64,000 bases of DNA from Embleya sp040605455 (GTDB taxonomy: Bacteria; Actinomycetota; Actinomycetes; Streptomycetales; Streptomycetaceae), in the NCBI RefSeq assembly GCF_040605455.1, contig NZ_JBEXCV010000003.1:70923-134922 (forward strand). Reading direction: 5' to 3'. How positions within the stretch are numbered: the stretch's first letter is position 1; each line of letters begins with the position of its first letter. The position numbers and the translations under genes are program-made. The notes beneath the pieces were generated by a model. It saw only the letters and a program-made list of their open reading frames with translations, did not search any database and had not been told where the DNA came from. This document shows, piece after piece, positions 1 through 9,207 of this stretch.

Positions 1-187
1 GATCACGACAAGGGGTTGCCATCGCGCAAACCCCGCACACGGGAGCCCGATGCGGGACATGATTCTGATAACCGGCGGATTGCCGTACGGTGAACGTCCC
101 TCGGAGCGGTGGCGAATGGGCCGCGTCCACGATTCGAACCGTCGCCCGACCCACGGCCGTGCAGACCAGGGGAGGTACGTACCGCAC

Positions 188-2101
188 ATGTCGACATCCG
201 CGGAGGCGCTTCCGGAGCCGGCGCAACCGGGCATCCCTCGAAAGCCCACTCCGGGCCCGGCCGGGGACGAACCCTCGCCCGCGCGAGCCCATCCGACCCA
301 TCTCGAACCCGAACACCCGCGTCCCGGCGCGGTACTCGGCGCCGCACGACACATCGGCCCCGCCGACCACGTCTCGAGCGACCCACTGCTCGACCCCGCG
401 CCCGCGCGTGCGGCCGACCACGCGGCCATCGAGAATCTACTGCGTTGCCGCATCCGCGAAAGCGGCACGGCGGTCCCGGTGAACGGGCCTTTACGGCTAC
501 CGTTGCCCGCGACCGCCAGCACCGTCGTCGCGCCGATCCTGTACCGCTCGGAAACCGGCATGCACCGCTTCGGGCCGATCCGACTGAGCAGCGGTGTCGC
601 ACTCGACGCAACGACGCTGGCTGTGCTGCTTGCGATCGAGGCGGCGCACGGGCGGGTCGGCTCAATCACCGCGATCGCCGACATGACCGATCGGGTGATC
701 GACTCGACCCGGCGGATCGCACACCACCTCGCCGAGCGCCGCAAGGCGCCCGAGGACATTCCCGGGACGACGCCGTTCATGTGCACCGAGCAGTCGATCG
801 TGCTCGGCCACCCGATGCATCCATCGCCGGCGTCCCGCCAGGGCATGTACGGACCCTCGTCGCCGCGCTACTCGCCGGAATTACGCGGTTCGTTCCCGCT
901 GCACTGGTTCGCCGTCGATCCCTCCGTCGCGGTCCACGACGGCGATCTGGGGCGTCCCGTACCGGTCGTGCTCGCCGGGCTCGCCGAAGGTGATGTGAGC
1001 CTGCCACCGGGCATGGTCGCGCTGCCGGCGCACCCGTGGCAGGCCCGCGACGTGTTGGGCAGGCCCGGCGTCGCCGCCCTCCTGGAGCGTGGCCTGCTCC
1101 GCGACCTCGGCCCCGGCGGGCCCGCGTGGTCGGCAACGTCCTCGCTGCGCACTGTGTACCGCACCGGCGCGCCCGTCATGCTCAAGACCTCGCTCGGCGT
1201 CGAGATCACCAACTCCCGTCGGGAGAACCACCGCAGCGAACTGCGCCGAGGTCTCGCCGTGCACCGGATGCTCGACGCCGGCCTCAAGCGCGTCATGCAC
1301 TCAGCCCACCCCGGCTTCGACGTGCTGCGCGATCTTGGTTGGATCGCCGTCGACATCCCCGGTGGTCGCGGCGAGTCGGGGCTCGAACTCGTGGTGCGGG
1401 ACAACCCATTCGGGCCGCGCGATCGCGTGCACTGCATCGCGGGGCTGGCTGCGCCGCGCCCCGACCTGCCGCGGGGGAGGTCACTGCTCGCCGACGTGCT
1501 GTACACGCTCGCCGCGCGCACCGCGACGCCGCTGCGGGAGACCGCCGAATCGTGGTTCCGCCGCTACCTGGACGTACTGGTCGCACCGATCCTGTGGCTG
1601 CACGGCGAGTACGGCCTTGGGCTGGAGGCACATCAACAAAACACCCTGGTCGTACTGGACACGGACGGCCGACCGATCGGCGGGCGCTACCGCGGCAATC
1701 AGGGCTACTATTTCTCGGCCGAACGCGGTGCGCGGTTGGCCCGTTGGCTCCCCGGCGCGGGTCGGGACCTGGGCACGTGGTGCTCCGACCACGTGATCGA
1801 CGAACGGCTCGGCTACTACCTCGCGATCAACAACGTACTCGGCCTTGTCGGCGCGATGGGTGCGCAAGGGCTGGCCGACGAAAAGGCGTTGATCGCGATC
1901 TTCCGCGACCGGCTTGTCCGCACGCGCGCGGATCACCCCGCCGGGCGCCCGCTCATGGACCGCCTCCTCGACGGTGCCACACTGCGGTGCAAGGCCAATC
2001 TGCTTACCCGTGTCGCGGGTATCGACGAACTCGAAGTTCCGTTGGAGACCCAGTCCGTCTACGTCGATATCCCCAACCCGATCGCGGACGTGCGCGGCTG
2101 A
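188..2101 (+). CDS. IucA/IucC-family NIS siderophore synthetase
   Basis: Predicted NRPS-independent siderophore (NIS) synthetase of about 638 aa, which would adenylate a carboxylate such as citrate or succinate and condense it with an amine or hydroxylamine in the cytoplasm. Family motifs are visible: an HPMHPSPASRQGM block (the HPxHPxxKxRxG element), a KTSLGVEITNSRRE block and EAHQQN near the C-terminus. The ATG at 188 is preferred because AGGGGAGG lies at 168-175; the frame is open upstream to 50 but that start has no ribosome site. Residues 1-100 are a Pro/Ala-rich extension not expected in the family core. Two TTA codons (491 and 881) suggest bldA-dependent translation. A PP2C-like gene follows after 34 bp. 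The substrate cannot be assigned from this sequence. Confidence 0.9.
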   Translation: MSTSAEALPEPAQPGIPRKPTPGPAGDEPSPARAHPTHLEPEHPRPGAVLGAARHIGPADHVSSDPLLDPAPARAADHAAIENLLRCRIRESGTAVPVNGPLRLPLPATASTVVAPILYRSETGMHRFGPIRLSSGVALDATTLAVLLAIEAAHGRVGSITAIADMTDRVIDSTRRIAHHLAERRKAPEDIPGTTPFMCTEQSIVLGHPMHPSPASRQGMYGPSSPRYSPELRGSFPLHWFAVDPSVAVHDGDLGRPVPVVLAGLAEGDVSLPPGMVALPAHPWQARDVLGRPGVAALLERGLLRDLGPGGPAWSATSSLRTVYRTGAPVMLKTSLGVEITNSRRENHRSELRRGLAVHRMLDAGLKRVMHSAHPGFDVLRDLGWIAVDIPGGRGESGLELVVRDNPFGPRDRVHCIAGLAAPRPDLPRGRSLLADVLYTLAARTATPLRETAESWFRRYLDVLVAPILWLHGEYGLGLEAHQQNTLVVLDTDGRPIGGRYRGNQGYYFSAERGARLARWLPGAGRDLGTWCSDHVIDERLGYYLAINNVLGLVGAMGAQGLADEKALIAIFRDRLVRTRADHPAGRPLMDRLLDGATLRCKANLLTRVAGIDELEVPLETQSVYVDIPNPIADVRG

Positions 2102-2135
2102 GCGGTTCTCGTACCACCACAGAGGAGACGGCACG

Positions 2136-3056
2136 GTGCGCGCGAACGTCACGGTCCTGGCGCTGCACCGGTACGAAGGTGAACCTCTGGAGTACGAGGA
2201 CGCGGTCTGGATCGGGGACGGGGCCGGGCGGGGGTTCCTGCCGCCGGCCGGACCCGCGTGCAGGCGCGTCCGAGTGGACCGGCCGGGCGCGCTACGGGTT
2301 GCTCTGGCGGACGGCGCCGCGGAGAGCCTGCTTGCCCGACGCTGGGCCGAACTCCTGGTGCGGGCATGCGGCGCGGCGCCCACTCCGCTGCTGTGCGCAG
2401 GGACGGGCTTCGCCGACGTGCTGGCTCGTGCGGCGGGCCGATGGCCCGAGCTGACCAAGCGCTACCTGGTCGAGCGGGATCGACGCGGCATGCCCGTACA
2501 GCCTTACGAGCTGCGTAAGTTGGAGCGTGGGGCACATGCTTCCGCGGTGCTCGCCGCGCATATCGCGCCGCATCCGTGGCTGTCCGGACGGGGCCAATGG
2601 GCGGCCGCAGTGCTCGGTGACGCCTATCTCTTCCAGGTCCGCGGCGACCGACTCTGGCGGGTGTTTCCCACCTCACGACGGTCCGATGTCGCGACCAGCA
2701 ACGGCGCGGACCCCGCCGCGGTGGCACGGCGGGTGCGGTGCGCGCGCGGTACCTGGACCGACCGTGATCTGCTGTACGTCGCCAACGACACGGCCGGCGC
2801 GTGGTTTCTGCGCACCGCGCTGGCAGGTGGGCGGCCTTGGGAGGAACTGCGCGAGCCTGCGGCGGGAAGCCCCCGCGAACTCGCCCGGTGGGCAGCCGCG
2901 CGACGGCGGGCGGGCATACTCGACAAGGGGGACCTCACGCTCGTGTGTATCGACCCTATGATCGGCCCGGCACGGACGCCTGGCGACCGGGGCGGGGGCC
3001 AGACCCTCACGCGAAACCATCCGCATACGTCCTCATTGCCGGCGGTCGGCCATTGA
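2136..3056 (+). CDS. PP2C-like protein of unknown function
   Basis: A 306-aa protein with features of the PP2C phosphatase fold. An AVLGDAYLFQVRGDRLWRVFP stretch (about residue 160) resembles the GD-S-x-L-F-x-x-R strand pair, and DLLYVANDTAGAWFL (about 210) resembles the late 'DLLLLATDAL' strand. The metal-binding Asp residues of active PP2C enzymes are not all evident, so it may be an inactive or diverged member. The GTG start is chosen because AGAGGAG lies at 2121-2127. It is 34 bp behind the siderophore synthetase and probably cotranscribed; a role in siderophore regulation is only a guess from position. Confidence 0.6.
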   Translation: MRANVTVLALHRYEGEPLEYEDAVWIGDGAGRGFLPPAGPACRRVRVDRPGALRVALADGAAESLLARRWAELLVRACGAAPTPLLCAGTGFADVLARAAGRWPELTKRYLVERDRRGMPVQPYELRKLERGAHASAVLAAHIAPHPWLSGRGQWAAAVLGDAYLFQVRGDRLWRVFPTSRRSDVATSNGADPAAVARRVRCARGTWTDRDLLYVANDTAGAWFLRTALAGGRPWEELREPAAGSPRELARWAAARRRAGILDKGDLTLVCIDPMIGPARTPGDRGGGQTLTRNHPHTSSLPAVGH

Positions 3057-3351
3057 GCGGTCCGCAAACACCGCGACTCGATGGCTGAAGCGATCGATCG
3101 ATCGCCTTCACCTCTCGTGACTGCGGCTGTGACCGTGACCGGCGCGGACGGCCTGACCGCCGCAGCGCGCCATACCGGTCCGCGGGATTGCGGGATGCCG
3201 TCGCAGAACAGCCGCGCCGCCTGCGACTACATGCGGTGCGGACCTTGTGGGCCTGCACCGAAGCGTCAAGCCGCGGGGGTGCGGCCGGGGTTGCCGAGAG
3301 GGTGGGATCAGCCGCCGACGGTCCCACTCCTTCAGGTCTTGTCGACGGCGA

Positions 3352-4387
3352 TCAGCAAGTGCCCTGGTCCTCCCACACGCCCCACTGACCGGTCGTGCCC
3401 GGTGCCTCGCCCCGCGTCCACCATTTGGCACGCCACGTGTGGTTAGTCCACACGACGGTGTCGCCGTTCGTATACGTCATCGACTCGGTCCACGGCTTGG
3501 CCGCCGCGCACTTGGTGTGTAGCGGGACGTTCATCTCCTTGATCCACTGGTTGCGCCGGAAGTCGCGGGCCTTGATCGTCACCCGGTCGTTCGTGACCTC
3601 GACCTGGAGCCCGCTGTTCTCCAACCCGCTCAGCGCGCTCTCGCCGCCCGAACCGTTGTCGGTCCACTGGGTCTGAACCGCACCCGTGTCGACGACGGTG
3701 AAGCCCTCGAGGTTGCCGGTCCCGGGCACGACCTTGCGCACGGCCCAGTCGGACAGGTTCAAATCCCAGTGCGTGTGCGAGGTGAACAGCACGGCGTCCT
3801 TGTGGGCGCCCAGGATGTTCATGATTCGGTCGGCTTGGAGGTAGTCAGACTTGTAGAGATTGTTGCGCGTGCCCGAGACCGTTTCCGGCAAGACGTGATG
3901 CGAGAACACGAACGTCGGCTTGCCCTGCGACTCCCAGTAGTTCACCCGCTGCTCGAGCCAGGTCAGTTGCTCCTCGCTGAACCACACCTCGTCCCACTTG
4001 GTGGGGTCGCTGTACTTCATGTACTTCTCGGTGCCGAGAGAACGTGTTCGCCGGGTGCGGACGTGTGTTCAGGACCTGCTTCACCTGGTCGTACTCGGAC
4101 TTGTAGCCGCGCGGGGTGATGTCGCCGTTGACGACGAGCGCGCCGCTGTTCGGGTTGGTCACCTTCATCTGGTCGAGCGCGCGGCCGAAGTCCGTGAGGT
4201 CGCCTTGCACGTCACTGACGACATTGAAGGACACCTTGGCAGGCGCGGTGGCGGGGCCCGCGCTCACGGGGCCGGAGGAGTGAGGAGCGGCAGGGCGGCT
4301 CTCGGCGTAGGCGGCGCCTGCGCCTGCCGTGAGGGCGAGCGCGGCGCACACGGCTGCGACGCGCCGATGTTTGTGAAAGCTGGTCAT
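3352..4387 (-). pseudogene. Broken secreted metallophosphoesterase with chitin-binding domain
   Basis: Two reading frames on the minus strand together make one gene. The N-terminal part (from ATG at 4387) has a signal peptide (MTSFHKHRR then a hydrophobic run ending AYA) and calcineurin-type motifs SDVQGD and GDITPRGY. It runs out of frame near 4035-4045. The second frame resumes at GTEKYMKYSDP and carries FSHHVLPE and TSHTHWDL, then ends in a carbohydrate-binding module 5/12-like domain (WTRGEAPG...WGVWEDQGTC). The GNH(D/E) metal-binding motif that should lie between the two halves is absent, so this looks like an internal deletion rather than a one-base error. Probably a secreted phosphatase gene that no longer works. 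Confidence 0.75.
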
Positions 4388-4603
4388 GGCGATCCTGGGG
4401 ACGGAGGGGGATTGCGGGGACCCACCCATCACACCGGTTGGCCCCGACCGCCCGGCGGCCCGCAATGATCATGAAGGTGTCGAACGGCTGAAGGTCCTCA
4501 CGAATCCGGCAAAGCGAGTCCCAAGTCGTCCACAAGGGCCGAGTTGTCCACAGATGGCATCCACCCACACCGCACCGCGGGCCGTGCAGACCAGGATCCG
4601 GGG

Positions 4604-5515
4604 ATGGAAGAGGCCGTACGAGTCTTGCGGGGGTTGGCATGGCAGCACGACGGGGTCGTAATGCGGGAACAGGCGCTGTCCGCCGGAGTGTCCGGGCGGA
4701 TGTGGCGCAGGCTCGTGAACGATGGGAGGGTGCGCGAACTCGCGCGCGGCGTTGGGCTCGTCGATGCCGATCGATGTGCGCTCTCCTCGCGCGGGCTGTT
4801 GCGCGCCGGACTTGCGGCCTATGGAGAGCGAGCCGTGGCCGTATTGCACAGTGCGGCCCACGTGCACGGGATGCGTGGCGTGCCGCGCGTGGAATCCGTG
4901 CACATCGCGATGCCCGATACCGCGTCGCGTCGTGGGGGGCCCGGCATCGTGGCCCATCGGCGACGGTTGCGGGCGGACGAGATCGTGATGGTGGACGGCT
5001 TTCCGGTGACGACGCCGGTGCGCACACTCGCCGATCTGGTGCCCAGGCTCCCACCCGAGGACGGACTGGCGGTCCTCGATTCGGCGCTGCATCTGGGCCT
5101 GGTCGAGGCGGCACAGTTGGAGGCGGTCGAGCGGGCGGCGGCGGGCCGGCCCGGGGTGCGGCAGGTGCGGCCGTTACTGGAGATCGCGGACGCGCGGGCC
5201 GAAAGCCCGTTGGAGTCGCGGGTGCGGCTCGACTGCGTTCGGGGCGGGGCCGCGCCGGACGAGCTGCAGCACGAGGTCGCACTGCCCGGCGGCGACCGGG
5301 CCCGCGTGGATCTCGCGTGGCTGACCGGGTTACGGCCGATCTTCGCGGAGGCGGACGGAGCAGACGTGCACTCGCGGCCCGACGCGCTGTTTCGCGACCG
5401 GTCCCGGGCCAACGAGCTGGCCCTCGTGGGCGCGCTCGTCCTGCGCTTCACCTGGCACGACACGCTCCGCCGGGGGAGGATCGCGGGGCTCGTGCGGCGG
5501 GCGTTCCAGTCGTGA
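4604..5515 (+). CDS. AbiEi-like wHTH / DUF559-like protein
   Basis: About 303 aa. Residues 1-60 resemble the AbiEi-type winged helix seen in many actinobacterial orphan proteins (LAWQHDGVVMREQALSAGVS). The C-terminal 100 residues resemble DUF559, a Vsr/PD-(D/E)XK fold: SPLESRVRL, then RARVDLAWL and EADGADVH, with the conserved E and D positions. No AbiEii toxin gene is adjacent, so a toxin-antitoxin role is not supported. Two TTA codons (5174 and 5330) suggest bldA control. The start is uncertain: a TTG at 4544 is also in frame, but the ATG at 4604 gives the usual N-terminus. Confidence 0.6.
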   Translation: MEEAVRVLRGLAWQHDGVVMREQALSAGVSGRMWRRLVNDGRVRELARGVGLVDADRCALSSRGLLRAGLAAYGERAVAVLHSAAHVHGMRGVPRVESVHIAMPDTASRRGGPGIVAHRRRLRADEIVMVDGFPVTTPVRTLADLVPRLPPEDGLAVLDSALHLGLVEAAQLEAVERAAAGRPGVRQVRPLLEIADARAESPLESRVRLDCVRGGAAPDELQHEVALPGGDRARVDLAWLTGLRPIFAEADGADVHSRPDALFRDRSRANELALVGALVLRFTWHDTLRRGRIAGLVRRAFQS

Positions 5516-5553
5516 GTCCCGCGACCGTGCCGACGCACTCAAAGGCGGCCCGA

Positions 5554-6108
5554 CTATCCGGTGACGCGGACGCTCTCCAGCGCCAACAGGCGTTGCTTGC
5601 GTGGCAATCCGCCTGCGTAGCCGGTCAATGCGCCGTCGGCGCCGATCACCCGGTGACACGGGATGATGATGCTGATCGGGTTGCGACCGTTGGCGAGTCC
5701 GACCGCACGGGACGCCGTCGGCTGCCCGAGGAACCTCGTGGCCAGCGCACCGTAGGACATCGTGTGTCCGAACGGGATGGTGGTCAGGGCGGACCAGACC
5801 TTGAGCTGGAAGGCCGTGCCCGCCGGCGCCAACGGCAGGTCGAACTCGCGCAGTTCGCCGGCGAAGTAAGCGCTCAACTGCGCCTTCGCCTGAGTGAACG
5901 CACCGGGATCGGATACCCAGTCCGCGCCCGGCGTGGCCGCCATGTAGAGGGCGGTGAGCGACTGCCCGTCACCGATCATGAGCAATTCGCCGACCGGGGA
6001 GTCCATCCTCGCGTACCGGCGGGGGCCGTCGAGGGGGGCGTTGAACGCCGTGGGGGGCACGTTCGGGTCGGGCGTTTCGACGGTCTCGAACAGGGCGTCC
6101 TGGTTCAT
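5554..6108 (-). CDS. ogt: Methylated-DNA--[protein]-cysteine S-methyltransferase
   Basis: A 184-aa suicide repair protein that transfers the methyl group of O6-methylguanine to its own cysteine. The active-site PCHRV box is present near residue 150 (NPISIIIPCHRVIGADG), followed by the TGYAGGLPRKQRLLALE helix typical of Ogt/MGMT. GAAGGAAG lies just upstream of the ATG. The start codon overlaps the stop of the upstream Ada-AlkA gene in an ATGA arrangement, so the two are translationally coupled and form an alkylation-damage operon. Confidence 0.93.
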   Translation of the reverse strand: MNQDALFETVETPDPNVPPTAFNAPLDGPRRYARMDSPVGELLMIGDGQSLTALYMAATPGADWVSDPGAFTQAKAQLSAYFAGELREFDLPLAPAGTAFQLKVWSALTTIPFGHTMSYGALATRFLGQPTASRAVGLANGRNPISIIIPCHRVIGADGALTGYAGGLPRKQRLLALESVRVTG

Positions 6109-7565
6109 GCGACTTCCTTCACCGAGACGATGGATGCTGAGGACAGGCTTGCCCACAGGTGGTGCAACGCGTATGAGCGCCAAGGGGACCACGACTGCGC
6201 GGCCGAGACGGGGAGTCCCCAGCGCGCGAGTGCGTGCTTGACGCCGAGATCGGTCGGTAGGAACACGTCCGGATCGCCGAGTGCCCGCAGTCGAATGTAC
6301 GACGCCGTCCAGGGTCCGATACCCGGAAGGGCCAAAAGTCCCGCCTCCGCCGCCCGACGGTCCACGCCCGGGTCGAGGCGCACCGCCCCGGACGCGAGCG
6401 CCCCGGTGAGTGCGAAGATCGCCTTCTTGCGCGCCTTGGGCATCGGTAGATCCGCCGGATCCGCGTCCGCCAACGCGGCCGCAGTCGGGAACGCGTGGGT
6501 GAGTCCGCCCTGCGGCGCGGCAAGCGGCTTGCCGTACAGGGAGGTCAGCCGACCTGCGACGGTGCGGGCGCCCGCGACCGAGACCTGCTGGCCGAGCACG
6601 GCTCGAACGGCGAGTTCGTCGGGGTCCACATGGCCCGGTGAACGCAGGCCGGGTGTGACGCGGACCAGTGCGCCCAGCCCGCCGTCGCCGAGCTCGGCGC
6701 CCCCGAGCGCCTCGTCCACGGCGAGCGGATCCGCGTCCAGGTCGAGCAAGCGCCGGCAGCGCTGGACGGCGGCGCCCAAGTCGCGCAGGTCGGTGAGGAC
6801 AAGGCGGCACCACACCCACGAAGGGCCGGGCGAGAGCTCGACCACACCGGTGCCGTGTGGGAGCGACAGCACCCGACGGTAGGCGCCGTCCACGTACTCC
6901 TCCACGCCCGGCACCGCCCGCAGCCCCAGAAAGTCCAGCGCGTGCCCGAGTGCGATCGGCTCCCGGTAGGGCAGCCGCAGACGGATCTCGCCCGGTTCGA
7001 CGGCCCGGGCGCCGGCCCGCCCACGCACCTCCGTGGGGGTGCGGCCGAACACCTCGCGGACGGTGTCGTTGAACTGCCGCACGCTTGCGAATCCAGCTGC
7101 GAACGCGACCTGCGCGATCTGCAGATCGGAGGTCTCCAGTAGGACCCTGGCCGTCTGCGCCCGCCGGGCGCGGGCGAGCGCCAGAGGGCCCGCGCCGACC
7201 TCGGCCATCAGCAGGCGGTTCAACTGGCGATCGCTGTACCCGAGCCGACCCGCGAGACCGCCGACGCCTTCGCGATCCACGACCCCGTCCGCGATCAGGC
7301 GCATGGCCCGCCCGACCACGTCGGCGCGGGCGTCCCACTCCGGCGAGCCCGGCGAGGTGTCCGGGCGGCAGCGTTTGCACGCCCGGAACCCCGCCGCCTG
7401 CGCGGCCGCCGCAGACGGGTAGAACCGCGCGTTCTCCCGCTTCGGCTTGACCGCCGGGCAACTCGGCCGGCAGTAGATGTCGGTGCTCGTGACCGCCATG
7501 TAGAACCAGCCATCGAACCGACCGTCCCGGCTGCTGCACGCTCGGTAGCACTGCTCGTCGTCCAT
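6105..7565 (-). CDS. Ada-type regulator / AlkA DNA-3-methyladenine glycosylase fusion
   Basis: About 486 aa. N-terminal Ada zinc domain with Cys pairs in YCRPSCP and CKRCRP (the N-terminal Cys accepts methyl groups from phosphotriesters in Ada). Then an AraC-type HTH (LGYSDRQLNRLL...AFAAGFASVRQFNDTVREVFGRTP), then an AlkA N-terminal domain and a helix-hairpin-helix glycosylase (LPGIGPWTASYI) with the catalytic Asp in FLPTDLGV. It should sense alkylation, activate transcription and remove 3-methyladenine. The start is uncertain: MDDEQCYRA at 7565 matches the usual family start, but an in-frame GTG at 7622 exists. ogt follows with an ATGA overlap. Confidence 0.9.
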   Translation of the reverse strand: MDDEQCYRACSSRDGRFDGWFYMAVTSTDIYCRPSCPAVKPKRENARFYPSAAAAQAAGFRACKRCRPDTSPGSPEWDARADVVGRAMRLIADGVVDREGVGGLAGRLGYSDRQLNRLLMAEVGAGPLALARARRAQTARVLLETSDLQIAQVAFAAGFASVRQFNDTVREVFGRTPTEVRGRAGARAVEPGEIRLRLPYREPIALGHALDFLGLRAVPGVEEYVDGAYRRVLSLPHGTGVVELSPGPSWVWCRLVLTDLRDLGAAVQRCRRLLDLDADPLAVDEALGGAELGDGGLGALVRVTPGLRSPGHVDPDELAVRAVLGQQVSVAGARTVAGRLTSLYGKPLAAPQGGLTHAFPTAAALADADPADLPMPKARKKAIFALTGALASGAVRLDPGVDRRAAEAGLLALPGIGPWTASYIRLRALGDPDVFLPTDLGVKHALARWGLPVSAAQSWSPWRSYALHHLWASLSSASIVSVKEVA

Positions 7566-7653
7566 CACGTCGACAAGTGTCACCCGTTCCCGTGGGAGTG
7601 GCCGGCGGAAATCGGACAGCACCGTGGCGCCGTCGTGGGGTCGTGAGCCGTGT

Positions 7654-9024
7654 CTACAACCCCCGAATCAGCCCGTTGCGGAAGAGGTCGACGAAGATGG
7701 CATGGTCGGCGCGGGCCCGTGCTCCGTACGTGTGCGCGAAGTCCACGAGTGAGGCCGTGAAGCCCTCCTCATCCCGCTCGATCGCCTCCAGGATCGCGTC
7801 CTCGGTCGAGAACGGAACCAGCGTGTGACCGCTTTCCTCGTCCGCGGCCGCGTGCATCGTCGCGGTGGCGCGGCCCAGGTATTCCACGACCTCCGCGATC
7901 GTGTCCACCTCGTTCAGGTCCGACCAGTCCAGGTCGTTCGCGTAGGGCGACACCTCGGCGACCAGCTGCCCGACCCCGTTGATGTCGGTGTAGCCGAGCC
8001 ACGGGTCCGCGTGCGCCTGCAAGGCGCGCTGCGAGATGACGGTGCGATGACCTTCGTGTTCGAAGTAGGACCGCACCTGGGGATCGGTGACGTGGTGGCT
8101 CACCGACGGTGTTTGGCCCTGCTTCATGTACAGGATCACGTCGTTCTCCAGCGCCTCCGTGTTCCCCTCGATCAGCAGGTTGTACGAGGGCAGACCGGCG
8201 CTGCCGATGCCGACCCCGCGCCGACCCACGATGTCCTTGATGTCGTAGGTGTCCGGCCGCTGTCGGCTGGCGGGAGGCAACGTGTCGAGGTAACGCCGGA
8301 AGGCCTCCAGCACCGTTGCCTTGACGTCGTCCGACAACTCGAACGCGCCGCCGGACAGGGCGAAACGCCGTTCGTGGTCGACCACGACCGTCTGCGAGCG
8401 GAGCAATTCGATACGGGTCTGCAACCGGGCCTGCCGCAGCACCTCGAGCAGCGGCCCCTTGGTCGTCGCCAGTGTCAGTGCGGCATCCTGCGGCGTGGTC
8501 TTGTCGGTCAGCAGCCGGAGTTGGTCCAGGTAGGCCGCACCGTAACCGGTGACCAGGGCTGCGATCGTGTCGTCGCTGAGGGCTTTGCCGTGCCCGATCA
8601 GCGCGAGGCTCGCCGCGAAGCGCTTGACGTCCCACGTCCAGGGACCGACGTATGCCTCGTCGAAGTCGTTGACGTTGAACACGAGCTTGCCGTCCGCGTT
8701 CATGTATGTACCGAAGTTCTCCGCGTGCAGGTCGCCGTGGATCCATACCCGCGAGGTGCGCTCGTCCAGGAAGAGATCCTCACGGCCGTCGAGGTCGGCG
8801 TAGAACAGGCAGGCCGTGCCTCGGTAGAACGCGAACGCCGAGGATGCCATCTTGCGGAACTTCACCCGGAACGCGGCAGGGTCGCCGTCGATCAGTGCAC
8901 CGAAGGCCCGTTCGAAGACTTCCAGGATGTGCCGGGCACGATCCTCGGGGTCCGCCGGGCCGTACTGCGTGTAGCCGCCCTCGAACCCCACGCCGCCCAG
9001 ACCGATCCCTATGCCCTCGGCCAT
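7654..9024 (-). CDS. DUF2252 family protein
   Basis: A 456-aa cytoplasmic protein of the DUF2252 family, which has a kinase-like (phosphotransferase) fold. Typical segments are FYRGTACLFYADL, WIHGDLHAENFGTY (resembling the catalytic HGDLHxxN loop of aminoglycoside-phosphotransferase-type kinases), FNVNDFDEAYVGPWTWDVKRFAAS (a DFD element) and QRALQAHADPWLGY. The biochemical role of the family is not established. The ATG at 9024 is chosen over upstream in-frame starts because GAGGGAGG precedes it. It is a separate unit 89 bp upstream of the Ada-AlkA gene on the same strand. Confidence 0.85.
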   Translation of the reverse strand: MAEGIGIGLGGVGFEGGYTQYGPADPEDRARHILEVFERAFGALIDGDPAAFRVKFRKMASSAFAFYRGTACLFYADLDGREDLFLDERTSRVWIHGDLHAENFGTYMNADGKLVFNVNDFDEAYVGPWTWDVKRFAASLALIGHGKALSDDTIAALVTGYGAAYLDQLRLLTDKTTPQDAALTLATTKGPLLEVLRQARLQTRIELLRSQTVVVDHERRFALSGGAFELSDDVKATVLEAFRRYLDTLPPASRQRPDTYDIKDIVGRRGVGIGSAGLPSYNLLIEGNTEALENDVILYMKQGQTPSVSHHVTDPQVRSYFEHEGHRTVISQRALQAHADPWLGYTDINGVGQLVAEVSPYANDLDWSDLNEVDTIAEVVEYLGRATATMHAAADEESGHTLVPFSTEDAILEAIERDEEGFTASLVDFAHTYGARARADHAIFVDLFRNGLIRGL

Positions 9025-9207
9025 TGCGACCGCCTCCCTCGAAGTCTCCGCGGGGCCGGCAGGGCCCCGCCTCAGGATCCCAGACGGGGGAGCTGGGACG
9101 GCATCGAGCCCCCGGAGCGTGAGGGGGGAGTCAGAGGCGCCCGGGGGCTCGACATCCGGCGCCTGCCCGGCCGACGGCCAGTCATGCCCGGCAGGCACCG
9201 ACGATGC

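Noticed and set aside
4604..5515. AbiE toxin-antitoxin pair
   Set aside because: Only the AbiEi-like half is present and no AbiEii nucleotidyltransferase gene lies nearby.
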